Positions 1 through 6,299 of a stretch of 12,381 bases of DNA are shown one piece after another. The notes under the pieces were generated by a model. It saw only the letters and a program-made list of their open reading frames with translations. It made no database searches and had not been told where the DNA came from. The position numbers were made by a program, and so were the translations under genes. The first letter of the stretch is position 1. Every line of letters starts with the position of its first letter. The stretch comes from an uncultured Bacteroidota bacterium (GTDB taxonomy: Bacteria > Bacteroidota > Bacteroidia > Chitinophagales > Chitinophagaceae), in NCBI GenBank assembly GCA_903913355.1, contig CAIWKU010000501.1:1-12381 (forward strand), written 5' to 3'.

Positions 1-382
1 CCTAGTTTTTCGATACCCTTGCTAAGTAGTTTTGTTCCTGTAAATGGATTTACATCCACACGGTTTTCAATGCAGAGGATTCTGGTGTGGTTTCACCCGA
101 TTTGTAAACAACAAAAACAAAACAAAATGGCAAACAGGAAATCATCATAACCCTTAATGGTGCGAGAGATTGGAAAATCCGGAGGCCTTGACCATTAAAA
201 TCCGATCAAGGCTTACTAGTAAATGATTTGATAATTAGTCGGTTTCCTGGTCAATCAAAATCAGAATAGCCAGGTCAAAGTGACCGGATTTTCCATAATA
301 AGCAAGAAAACCGAGTTCGAATTTTTCGTGTGAATACACTTTTCTCCTCAATTGCAGAACTGGAAAGGGTTTCAGGCGGAAA
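1..382. other. Intergenic region with coding-like minus-strand fragments
   Basis: No full-length gene is visible in this stretch. On the minus strand, 339..235 reads as 34 codons from a GTG preceded by GAGGAG (YSHEKFELGFLAYYGKSGHF is part of the product). The same frame stays open without an ATG back to the tRNA terminator. A second minus-strand frame, 148..50, starts at ATG and encodes 32 residues with a hydrophobic N-terminal half. A third minus-strand frame is open from 92 to the window edge and contains ENRVDVNPFTGTKLL, with no ATG. The plus strand is open from 1 to about 150. Their composition looks protein-like, but they are short, overlap in different frames and match no family I recognise. 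They could be remnants of a decayed gene, small peptides, or chance. The region also contains the inverted-repeat element at 171-295. Confidence 0.35.
171..295. repeat. 125-bp element bounded by 12-bp perfect inverted repeats
   Basis: TGGAAAATCCGG at 171-182 is the exact reverse complement of 284-295. The interior holds further dyads: GCCTTGA at 185-191 with TCAAGGC at 206-212, CCTGG at 246-250 with CCAGG at 270-274, and GGTCA at 273-277 with TGACC at 281-285. The whole can fold as a closed multi-arm structure. I see no clear target-site duplication and no transposase. It could be a small non-autonomous mobile element or a structured RNA; neither is established. Confidence 0.5.
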
Positions 383-410
383 TAAAAAAAGCCACTTATT
401 AAAAAGTGGC
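383..410 (-). terminator. Rho-independent terminator of the tRNA-Glu gene
   Basis: Read on the minus strand, a 7-bp stem (GCCACTT, 391-397, with AAGTGGC, 404-410) closes a 6-base loop and is followed by a run of seven Ts. It begins 14 bases beyond the encoded CCA end of the tRNA, as expected for a single-gene tRNA transcript. Confidence 0.85.
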
Positions 411-423
411 CTTAGTTCTCACT

Positions 424-498
424 TGGTAGCCGGTACGGGAATCGAACCCGTCTTTGCCCCGTGAAAGGGGGCTGTCCTAGCCGATAGACGAACCGGCC
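424..498 (-). tRNA. tRNA-Glu (anticodon TTC), CCA encoded
   Basis: The minus strand folds as a standard cloverleaf. The acceptor stem is GGCCGGT with ACCGGCT (one G-U pair at the end), the T arm has GGGTTCGATTCCC, and the anticodon arm is CCCC-CTTTCAC-GGGG. The seven-base loop places TTC at positions 34-36, which reads GAA/GAG (glutamate). The discriminator base is A and the CCA end is encoded in the DNA (424-426). It appears to be a single-gene unit with its own promoter about 20 bases upstream and a terminator just downstream. Confidence 0.97.
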
Positions 499-518
499 AT
501 TTTTCATTAATGGGACGC

Positions 519-549
519 AAAAATAGGCGCAAGCCCCTTTCCCGCCAAA
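519..549 (-). promoter_or_regulatory. Bacteroidota-type promoter of tRNA-Glu
   Basis: On the minus strand, TTTG (549-546) and TATTTTTG (526-519) are separated by exactly 19 bases, matching the -33/-7 pattern TTTG...TAnnTTTG used by the Bacteroidota primary sigma factor. Transcription would start roughly at 510-514, about 12-16 bases before the mature tRNA 5' end. It has the same spacing as three of the four rRNA promoters in this window. Confidence 0.75.
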
Positions 550-617
550 TCATTTTTGAAAATAACACTAAATACCCGTTTTTACATCATCCAATCAATC
601 AAACACAACAACGAATC

Positions 618-687
618 CCCAACACCCAATCCCCAACAGCCAAAAGCCAATAGCCAACACCCAATAGCCAACCCCCAACCTCCAATA
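618..687. repeat. Array of ten degenerate 7-base repeats (consensus GCCAAYA)
   Basis: The stretch splits without gaps into ten heptamers, CCCAACA, CCCAATC, CCCAACA, GCCAAAA, GCCAATA, GCCAACA, CCCAATA, GCCAACC, CCCAACC and TCCAATA, then trails into C-rich sequence to about 707. It lies upstream of the gapA promoter. The same heptamers appear at 3264-3305 and 4613-4668, and their complement at 3182-3202 and 4495-4550. Unlike those two loci, this one has no facing complementary array. Units are contiguous, so this is not a CRISPR array. Function unknown. Confidence 0.85.
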
Positions 688-747
688 GCCCCCCAACCTC
701 CCGCCCCCTTAACCAAAAATTATCACCAATAATCCTCCCAATCATTG

Positions 748-755
748 TAAATTTG
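748..755 (+). promoter_or_regulatory. Probable -7 element of the gapA promoter
   Basis: TAAATTTG matches the Bacteroidota -7 consensus TAnnTTTG. It would start transcription near 762, giving a leader of about 35 bases before the gapA ATG. No TTG lies at the expected -33 position, so this rests on the -7 element alone. Confidence 0.5.
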
Positions 756-796
756 CCACTCGTTTTGCATTTTTCATCATCTAAACACGGAATTCA

Positions 797-1813
797 ATGA
801 GTACAGTAAAAGTTGCCATTAACGGATTCGGTCGCATCGGCCGCTTGGTATTTCGCCAGATCTATAATATGGATGGTATTGAAGTAGTAGCCATCAATGA
901 TCTTACCAGTCCTAAAGTATTGGCCCATTTATTAAAATATGACAGTGCCCAGGGCCGTTTCGAAGCCGCCACGGTTACTTCTACAGAAGATGCTATTATC
1001 GTTGACGGTGAAACCGTTAAAATATATGCCCAGAAAGATCCTTCTCAGATTCCATGGGGTGCCCATGGTGTGGATGTAGTGATCGAATCAACCGGTTTCT
1101 TTGCCGATAAAGACAAAGCTGCTGCACATATTACCGCTGGTGCTAAAAGAGTAGTGATCTCTGCACCTGCAACCGGTGATCTGAAAACCGTGGTATTTAA
1201 TGTAAACCATGCCATCCTCGATGGTTCTGAAACCATTATCTCCTGCGCCTCTTGCACTACCAATTGCCTGGCACCAATGGCCAAAGTGTTGAATGATCAA
1301 TATGGTATCGTTACCGGTATCATGACAACCATTCACGCGTATACCAACGACCAGAACACACTGGATGCACCGCATCCAAAAGGTGATCTGCGCAGGGCAA
1401 GAGCTGCTGCTGCGAATATTGTACCCAATAGTACAGGAGCCGCTAAAGCAATTGGTCTGGTATTACCCGAATTAAAAGGAAAACTTGATGGTAGCGCACA
1501 ACGCGTTCCAACCATCACGGGTTCTTTAACTGAGCTTACCTCTATCCTGGGTAAAAAAGTTACGGCAGATGAAATCAATGCAGCCATGAAAGCGGCCAGC
1601 AATGAAAGCTTTGGATATAATGAAGATGAAATTGTAAGCACAGATATCATCGGTACCCATTTTGGTTCATTATTCGATGCCACCCAAACCAAAGTAATGA
1701 CGGTAGGGGATACCCAACTGGTAAAAACAGTTAGCTGGTACGATAACGAAATGAGTTATGTGAGCCAGTTGGTTCGTACTGTGAAATATTTTGCCGGATT
1801 GATCTCTAAATAA
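797..1813 (+). CDS. gapA: Type I glyceraldehyde-3-phosphate dehydrogenase
   Basis: Cytosolic glycolytic enzyme that converts glyceraldehyde 3-phosphate, phosphate and NAD+ to 1,3-bisphosphoglycerate. The 338 residues are the normal length for the homotetrameric family. The NAD-binding motif AINGFGRIGR spans residues 7-16, and Asp35 sits where NAD+ is preferred over NADP+. The catalytic loop SCASCTTNC (149-157) carries the nucleophile Cys153, with His180 (TTIHAYT) as its partner. The NSTGAAKAIG block (211-220) and the C-terminal SWYDNEMSY (313-321) are intact. No Shine-Dalgarno sequence precedes the ATG, as usual in Bacteroidota. The next gene, pgk, encodes the following pathway step but is separated by a terminator. 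The text around NVNHAILDGSETIIS and GTHFGSLFDATQTKVM recalls Lactobacillales enzymes from memory; a tree would be needed to show transfer. Confidence 0.97.
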   Translation: MSTVKVAINGFGRIGRLVFRQIYNMDGIEVVAINDLTSPKVLAHLLKYDSAQGRFEAATVTSTEDAIIVDGETVKIYAQKDPSQIPWGAHGVDVVIESTGFFADKDKAAAHITAGAKRVVISAPATGDLKTVVFNVNHAILDGSETIISCASCTTNCLAPMAKVLNDQYGIVTGIMTTIHAYTNDQNTLDAPHPKGDLRRARAAAANIVPNSTGAAKAIGLVLPELKGKLDGSAQRVPTITGSLTELTSILGKKVTADEINAAMKAASNESFGYNEDEIVSTDIIGTHFGSLFDATQTKVMTVGDTQLVKTVSWYDNEMSYVSQLVRTVKYFAGLISK

Positions 1814-1902
1814 ATCAGGTAACCGGCAGTAGTACAGATGGCATCGCCTGTTGTGTCACTCACTGCAAGGTTCGGATCAATTCCCAACATAGTTACAAAA
1901 AA

Positions 1903-1931
1903 GGTGTATAGTTTTCTATACGCCTTTTTTT
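1903..1931 (+). terminator. Rho-independent terminator after gapA
   Basis: GGTGTATAG (1903-1911) pairs with CTATACGCC (1916-1924) as a 9-bp stem with one G-U pair and a TTTT loop, followed by seven Ts. A run of As precedes the stem, so it could also work on the other strand. It lies about 90 bases after the gapA stop and should separate gapA from pgk transcription. Confidence 0.92.
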
Positions 1932-1965
1932 ATTTGTATCTTGCTGCGCACAAAAGCCTTTCAAA

Positions 1966-3174
1966 ATGAGCAGATTCGCCAGTCACGATTTTAAGAACCA
2001 GAAAGCATTGATCCGGGTAGATTTCAATGTACCCCTTGATGCCGCATATAATATAACCGATGATAACCGCATGCGGGCCACCATACCCACTATCACCAAA
2101 ATTCTTAAGGATGGCGGTAGTGCAATACTCATGAGTCATTTGGGCCGGCCAAAGGATGGTCCCACAGAAAAATATTCTTTGAAACACCTGGTAAATCATC
2201 TTGCCGATTTGCTCAGTACTTCCATGGGTCATTCAGTAACGGTTGTATTTGCCGATGATTGTATCGGAGCATCCGCAACAGAAGCTTCTGCTGCTTTGCA
2301 ACCCGGACAGGTTCTATTATTAGAAAACCTTCGTTTTTATAAAGAAGAAGAAAAAGGAGATACTGCATTTGCCGAAAAACTCAGTAAGCTTGGAGATGTA
2401 TATGTAAATGATGCATTTGGCACTGCCCACAGGGCACATGCTTCTACAGCAGTAATTGCACAGTTTTTTCCAGGCGATAAAAAAATGTTTGGTCTGCTGA
2501 TGGAAGGAGAAGTAGCCAGTGCCGAAAAGATAATGCATAAAAGCGAAAAACCTTTCACTGCCATCATTGGTGGCGCCAAAGTGAGCGATAAAATTCTGAT
2601 TATAGAAAACTTACTCGAAAGGGCCACTGATATCATCATTGGCGGTGGAATGGCTTACACTTTTATGAAAGCAGAAGGTGGTAGCATAGGAAGCTCATTA
2701 TGCGAAGACGACAGATTACAAACCGCTCTCGATCTGCTGAAAAAAGCAGAAGCCAAAGGCGTAAACATTCACCTGCCATCTGATTCGGTGATTGCAGATA
2801 AATTTGCGGCCGATGCCAATATCTCCACAGCTCCCAGTGGCGAAATTCCTGCGGGATGGATGGGACTGGATATCGGAGAAAATGCCTGCGAGCAGTTTAC
2901 CAACTGTATTCTCCGCTCCAAAACCATTTTATGGAACGGCCCGATGGGTGTATTTGAAATGGAAAAATTTCAACACGGCACCAAAGCCATTGCAACAGCC
3001 GTAGCCAAAGCCACTCAATTAGGAGCTTTCTCCCTGGTTGGCGGTGGCGACAGCGTGGCAGCCGTTAACCAATTTGGCTTCGCCGATAAAGTAAGCTATG
3101 TATCCACCGGTGGCGGGGCTTTACTCGAATACTTTGAAGGAAAGGTTTTGCCTGGGATTGCGGCGATTAATTAG
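1966..3174 (+). CDS. pgk: Phosphoglycerate kinase
   Basis: Cytosolic glycolytic kinase that transfers phosphate from 1,3-bisphosphoglycerate to ADP, giving 3-phosphoglycerate and ATP. Its 402 residues match the usual monomeric two-domain enzyme. N-terminal substrate-binding motifs are RVDFNVPLD (17-25), SHLGRP (57-62), ENLRFY (120-125) and NDAFGTAHRAHAS (148-160). C-terminal nucleotide-binding motifs are GGAKVSDK (202-209), NGPMGVFE (324-331), GGGDSVAAV (359-367) and STGGGALLE (380-388). The start is the only ATG that gives the full N-terminal strand. A weak -7-like TATCTTG at 1937-1943, just after the gapA terminator, may be its promoter, with a leader of only about 15 bases. No frameshift or missing residue is seen. 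Confidence 0.98.
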   Translation: MSRFASHDFKNQKALIRVDFNVPLDAAYNITDDNRMRATIPTITKILKDGGSAILMSHLGRPKDGPTEKYSLKHLVNHLADLLSTSMGHSVTVVFADDCIGASATEASAALQPGQVLLLENLRFYKEEEKGDTAFAEKLSKLGDVYVNDAFGTAHRAHASTAVIAQFFPGDKKMFGLLMEGEVASAEKIMHKSEKPFTAIIGGAKVSDKILIIENLLERATDIIIGGGMAYTFMKAEGGSIGSSLCEDDRLQTALDLLKKAEAKGVNIHLPSDSVIADKFAADANISTAPSGEIPAGWMGLDIGENACEQFTNCILRSKTILWNGPMGVFEMEKFQHGTKAIATAVAKATQLGAFSLVGGGDSVAAVNQFGFADKVSYVSTGGGALLEYFEGKVLPGIAAIN

Positions 3175-3181
3175 CAAGCGG

Positions 3182-3202
3182 TTGGCTATTAGCTATTTGC
3201 TG
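3182..3202. repeat. Three 7-base repeats, complement orientation
   Basis: TTGGCTA, TTAGCTA and TTTGCTG follow each other directly, beginning 8 bases after the pgk stop. They are the reverse-complement form of the GCCAAYA heptamers at 3264-3305 and can pair with them, enclosing the AT-rich hairpin at 3213-3246. Confidence 0.75.
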
Positions 3203-3212
3203 GTAAAGCACC

Positions 3213-3246
3213 AAATAAAGTACTTATTTAAATATGTACTTTATTT
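3213..3246 (+). terminator. AT-rich perfect hairpin after pgk, probable terminator
   Basis: AAATAAAGTAC (3213-3223) is perfectly complementary to GTACTTTATTT (3236-3246), an 11-bp stem around a 12-base loop that itself contains the palindrome ATTTAAAT. A short T-rich stretch follows. It is the only candidate terminator for pgk, but its low GC content and lack of a long T run make the role uncertain. The flanking complementary heptamers would extend the stem. Confidence 0.55.
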
Positions 3247-3263
3247 TTAGTTTAATCAAAACA

Positions 3264-3305
3264 GCCAATAGCCAATAGCCAACAACCAATAGCCAACAAC
3301 CAACC
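3264..3305. repeat. Six 7-base repeats (GCCAAYA)
   Basis: The stretch reads in register as GCCAATA, GCCAATA, GCCAACA, ACCAATA, GCCAACA, ACCAACC. It lies between pgk and the lemA-family gene and faces the shorter complementary array at 3182-3202. Confidence 0.9.
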
Positions 3306-3401
3306 CGCCAAAATGCCACTCCTCCCCTCATGGCACCCCTTTTGTAATATTTCTACCTGTTTTACGACAAACAAGTAAATTACACTTAAATCAAAAATTG
3401 T

Positions 3402-3992
3402 ATGAGTACAAGAAACATTACCCTAATAGTTATTGGTGCCCTGATCCTGATATTGGGATGGTCGGGTTGTAATGGATATAACGGATTGGTTTCACAGGAT
3501 GAAAACGTAAGTAATGCATGGAATAAGGTTCAGAGTGATTACCAGCGCCGTGCTGATCTGATCCCTAACCTGGTAAATACGGTAAAAGGGGAAGCCAATT
3601 TTGAGCAGACCACTTTACAGAACGTGATTGCAGCCAGAGCGAGTGCTACACAGATGAAGGTGGATGCGAAAGACCTGACTCCGGAAAAATTACAGCAGTT
3701 CCAGGCAAACCAGGGACAATTATCACAAGCCCTTGGACGCTTATTGGTAGTTTCTGAAAACTATCCAAACCTGAAAGCAAATGAAGCATTTAGAGGATTA
3801 CAGGCACAACTGGAGGGTACAGAAAATCGTATCAAAGTATCACGTAATGATTTTAATGATGCTGTAAAAGATTATAATGTGAAAGTGCGTTCATTTCCAA
3901 TGAATATTTTCTCCGGGATGTTTGGATTCAAAGCAAAAGAAGGCTTTAAAGCAGATGCCGGGGCTTCAAAAGCACCTGAAGTAAAATTCTAA
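3402..3992 (+). CDS. lemA: LemA-family membrane protein
   Basis: The LemA family comprises small membrane-anchored helical proteins whose molecular role is unclear. This one has 196 residues, the usual length. A single hydrophobic segment spans about residues 6-20, followed by GCNGYN (22-27); Cys23 may be lipidated, but the preceding Trp-Ser-Gly is not a good lipobox. The family signature follows in order: NVSNAWNKVQSDYQRRADLIPNLVNTVKG across residues 35-63 (key positions Trp40, Tyr47, Arg49, Arg50, Ile54, Pro55, Asn56), then VVSENYPNLKAN (116-127), ENRIKVSRNDFND (141-153) and YNVKVRSFPMNIFSGMFGF (158-176). The rest is predicted long helices. The TPM-domain gene starts 10 bases after the stop, so the two are almost surely co-transcribed. 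LemA and TPM-domain genes are commonly neighbours in bacteria. Confidence 0.93.
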   Translation: MSTRNITLIVIGALILILGWSGCNGYNGLVSQDENVSNAWNKVQSDYQRRADLIPNLVNTVKGEANFEQTTLQNVIAARASATQMKVDAKDLTPEKLQQFQANQGQLSQALGRLLVVSENYPNLKANEAFRGLQAQLEGTENRIKVSRNDFNDAVKDYNVKVRSFPMNIFSGMFGFKAKEGFKADAGASKAPEVKF

Positions 3993-4001
3993 AATTGTTG
4001 C

Positions 4002-4463
4002 ATGCTGGGACTATTCAAAAAAAAGCCGGTGAACTACTTTTCTGAACAGGAAAAGAAATCAGTAACGCAGGCTATTGAAAAAGCCGAACACAGAACCAGC
4101 GGTGAAATACGTGTATTTGTGGAAAGCCATTGTCGTGAGAATGATCCGGTAATAAGGGCAAAACAAGTATTTCAGGAACTGAAAATGTTTCAAACAGCGG
4201 CACGCAATGGCGTATTGGTTTATGTGGCTATGAAAGACAGAAAGCTGGCAGTATTTGGCGATGAAGGTATTCATACCAAAGTGGGCGATGCTTTTTGGCA
4301 GACAGAGGTCAATAAAATGATTGCGCATTTTAATAGTAGCAATTATACAGCTGGCATTACTGGTATCATTGGCGAAATAGGCGAAGCACTAGCCACCCAT
4401 TTCCCTTACGATGCCGAAGGCGATACCAACGAATTACCAGATGATATTGTTTTTGGAAAATAG
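4002..4463 (+). CDS. Cytosolic TPM-domain protein
   Basis: The protein has 153 residues and consists almost entirely of one TPM domain (the fold named after Arabidopsis TLP18.3, Psb32 and E. coli YgcG-like proteins, with reported phosphatase activity in some plant members). The domain core is HRTSGEIRVFVESHC (30-44), NGVLVYVAMKDRKLAVFGDEG (69-89) and NYTAGITGIIGEIGEALATHF (114-134). There is no signal peptide or membrane segment; the basic start MLGLFKKKP suggests it stays in the cytoplasm or touches the membrane. Bacterial function is unknown. It sits directly after the lemA-family gene and is closed by a terminator at 4471-4495, so lemA and this gene form a two-gene unit. The next gene carries an exported TPM domain, giving one on each side of the membrane. 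Confidence 0.88.
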   Translation: MLGLFKKKPVNYFSEQEKKSVTQAIEKAEHRTSGEIRVFVESHCRENDPVIRAKQVFQELKMFQTAARNGVLVYVAMKDRKLAVFGDEGIHTKVGDAFWQTEVNKMIAHFNSSNYTAGITGIIGEIGEALATHFPYDAEGDTNELPDDIVFGK

Positions 4464-4470
4464 CTGAAAG

Positions 4471-4495
4471 ACCAGTGGGTAGCTGCTGGTTTTTT
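4471..4495 (+). terminator. Rho-independent terminator after the lemA-TPM pair
   Basis: ACCAGTGG (4471-4478) pairs with CTGCTGGT (4483-4490), 8 bp with two G-U pairs and a GTAG loop, followed by TTTTT. The last T of the tract is also the first base of the heptamer array that follows. Confidence 0.8.
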
Positions 4496-4550
4496 AGCTA
4501 TTGGCCATTGGCTGTTGGCTGTTGGCTTTTGGCCGTTAGCATTTGGCTAT
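4495..4550. repeat. Eight 7-base repeats, complement orientation
   Basis: The units are TAGCTAT, TGGCCAT, TGGCTGT, TGGCTGT, TGGCTTT, TGGCCGT, TAGCATT and TGGCTAT, in unbroken register. They are the reverse-complement form of the array at 4613-4668 and are separated from it by 62 AT-rich bases. Confidence 0.9.
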
Positions 4551-4612
4551 AAAAGCGGGAAAATGCAAATCATTGATTCTAACAAAAAAAAATTTCTTTT
4601 AAAACCCAATAA

Positions 4613-4668
4613 ACCAACAGCTAATAGCCAACAGCCAATAGCCAACAGCTAAATGCCAACAGCCAACA
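4613..4668. repeat. Eight 7-base repeats (GCCAAYA)
   Basis: The units are ACCAACA, GCTAATA, GCCAACA, GCCAATA, GCCAACA, GCTAAAT, GCCAACA and GCCAACA. A further CCCAATA at 4605-4611 is out of register by one base. With the facing array at 4495-4550 they could form a long imperfect stem upstream of the gene starting at 4697. Open reading frames crossing here are a by-product of the repeat. Confidence 0.9.
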
Positions 4669-4696
4669 ACAAATCAACACCTCATAAAATCCCCGA

Positions 4697-5473
4697 ATGA
4701 AGAAAGCGTTTCTCATACTGCTTACTTTTTTTTCTTTTACCCTTGTGTTTGCGCAAAACGTATTGCCTAAACCAAATCCCCCACGTTTGGTAAATGATGC
4801 GGCAAATGTGCTTAGTCCCGAACAGGTGGCTGCCCTTGAACATAAACTTGTAGCACTGGATGATAGTACTTCTAACCAGATAGCAGTTGTGTTAATCAAA
4901 ACACTCGGAGATTATGCAATAGAAGATTATGCAGTTAAGTTATTTCGCGAATGGGGTATCGGTAATAAAAAAACCAATAATGGTGTATTGATCATAGCTG
5001 CGATAGATGATAGAAAGGTTTGGATAGAAGTAGGGTACGGGCTGGAGGGTGCTATCCCGGATGTAATGGCATCAAGTATTTATCGGAATGAAATTGTTCC
5101 AAGATTCCAGGAAAAAAATTATTACCAGGGAATTGATGATGGTATCAATGCCATCACCAAAGCAGCTGTTGGAGAATACAAAGTAAAAACAGAGAGAAAA
5201 ATAACGAATAGTAACGGTAGAGGCAGAGGTAGTTCTATTTTTACTTTTATCATTATTGTAATCGTCATTATCATCTTCCTGGGTCGTGGTGGAAGCCGTG
5301 GTGGCGGCGGTGGTTTAGGCGGACTGGCAGAAGGCATGATTATCGGCTCATTACTGGGCGGTGGCCGTGGAGGCGGAGGCGATTGGGGTGGTGGCGGTGG
5401 TGATAGTGGGGGAGGTTTTGGTGGTTTTGGCGGCGGTGATGCCGGTGGTGGTGGTGCAGGCGGTAGTTGGTAA
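4697..5473 (+). CDS. Exported TPM-domain protein with membrane anchor and Gly-rich tail (YgcG-like)
   Basis: The order of parts matches YgcG-like proteins. A signal peptide occupies residues 1-19 (cut VFA|QN), and the TPM domain about 30-160, with LVNDAANVLSPEQ (31-43), NQIAVVLIKTLG (60-71), NNGVLIIAAIDDRKVWIEVG (94-113) and YYQGIDDGINAI (142-153). A basic stretch RGRG (175-178) precedes a very hydrophobic segment (181-195), and a glycine-rich tail (197-258) ends in GGSW. The TPM domain should face the periplasm, anchored by the C-terminal segment. The tail DNA is low-complexity GGTGGCGG repeats. Function is unknown; some TPM proteins are reported phosphatases, others are linked to membrane protein quality control. 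The next gene starts 22 bases later, suggesting an operon. No clear promoter is visible; the heptamer arrays occupy that position. Confidence 0.9.
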   Translation: MKKAFLILLTFFSFTLVFAQNVLPKPNPPRLVNDAANVLSPEQVAALEHKLVALDDSTSNQIAVVLIKTLGDYAIEDYAVKLFREWGIGNKKTNNGVLIIAAIDDRKVWIEVGYGLEGAIPDVMASSIYRNEIVPRFQEKNYYQGIDDGINAITKAAVGEYKVKTERKITNSNGRGRGSSIFTFIIIVIVIIIFLGRGGSRGGGGGLGGLAEGMIIGSLLGGGRGGGGDWGGGGGDSGGGFGGFGGGDAGGGGAGGSW

Positions 5474-5495
5474 TTAATAACCTAACATAGTTTCA

Positions 5496-6299
5496 ATGAT
5501 TAAGAAAATTGTACTGATCTGTTCAGTAATCACACTGTCAACTGCTATCCGTGCCCAGCAGATTAAAGTACCTGTGGGTACAAAATTTCAACTCTTGTCT
5601 ACTGTTAATACAACCGTTAATGTTTCCAGTATGGGGCAAGACATGGAAATAACCAGTTCAGGTAAAATTGTACAGGAATTTGCTGTAAATACGATCAGTG
5701 CAAATGGGTATTCTCTTCTTTTCTCAGTTAAAAAAATTTCCGGCGGAACCAGTATAATGGGGCAGGAACAGAATTTTGATTCGGATGATTCTACTACTCG
5801 AAATTTACCGGGAATGGATCAGGTTATCAATATGCTTAATAAGCAGGAAGAGATTAAAGTGGAAAATGGAACCATGATTGGTGAAATCAAATCTCTTAAA
5901 AATATCCCTGGAATAAGCAATACTAATAGCGCAGATAATTTTACCAAATTATTTCTCAGTATTCCGGAATCGGAAATTAAAGAAGGATCCAGGTGGGCAG
6001 ATTCCACTGTTAATGAAAATATTCATTCTGTTAATCAATATACGATTACACATATTACTGCGGAACAGGTCGAGATTGATGTGATCTCCGATTCAAAAAT
6101 TAGCAACACCGTAAGCCAGGGAGGAATTGATGTAAAGACAGATATGAAAGGGCAAACTAAATCAACACGTACCTACAATCTTTCTAAACGAATATTGGTC
6201 AGTGAAAAATCAACTTCCGAAATGACTGGTACTGCTGAAGCCAATGGCATGAGTACACCCATGAATATTAAAGTCATTGGAAGTTCCTTAGTCAAATAA
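5496..6299 (+). CDS. Secreted protein of unknown function (possibly DUF6263-like)
   Basis: The protein has 267 residues. It begins with a signal peptide (1-20, cut IRA|QQ) and has no further membrane segment, so it should be periplasmic or surface-exposed. The body alternates short polar and hydrophobic stretches typical of beta-structure, rich in Ser, Thr and Asn, with repeated patterns such as TSSGKIVQEFAV (53-64) and KTDMKGQTKSTRTYNLSKRI (213-232). The layout (N-terminal VPVGTKFQL, a middle IPESEIKEGSRWADS, a C-terminal TRTYNLSKR) recalls the DUF6263 group of Bacteroidota proteins, but I cannot confirm this. No catalytic motif is seen. It follows the exported TPM protein by 22 bases and is probably co-transcribed with it, so both may work in the envelope. 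Confidence 0.75.
   Translation: MIKKIVLICSVITLSTAIRAQQIKVPVGTKFQLLSTVNTTVNVSSMGQDMEITSSGKIVQEFAVNTISANGYSLLFSVKKISGGTSIMGQEQNFDSDDSTTRNLPGMDQVINMLNKQEEIKVENGTMIGEIKSLKNIPGISNTNSADNFTKLFLSIPESEIKEGSRWADSTVNENIHSVNQYTITHITAEQVEIDVISDSKISNTVSQGGIDVKTDMKGQTKSTRTYNLSKRILVSEKSTSEMTGTAEANGMSTPMNIKVIGSSLVK

Noticed and set aside
424..498. Attachment site duplication from an integrated element at tRNA-Glu
   Set aside because: No second copy of the tRNA 3' end is found in the window and no integrase gene is present.
618..687. CRISPR-like array
   Set aside because: Repeat units are 7 bases and directly adjacent, with no unique spacers; no cas genes are present.
1333..1692. Minus-strand reading frame of 119 codons inside gapA
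   Set aside because: It is a shadow of a fully intact, highly conserved gene and has no family features.
3340..3383. Promoter for the lemA-family gene
   Set aside because: TTTTG at 3340-3344 has no TAnnTTTG at the proper distance; TAAATTAC at 3376 lies too far downstream and matches poorly.
4621..4899. Minus-strand open reading frame of 92 codons
   Set aside because: It overlaps the exported TPM gene and its C-terminal part (CWLLAFSCWLLAVG) is a translation of the heptamer repeats.
5122..5337. Minus-strand proline-rich reading frame
   Set aside because: It is the complement of the glycine-rich tail and membrane segment coding region (GGN read as NCC).
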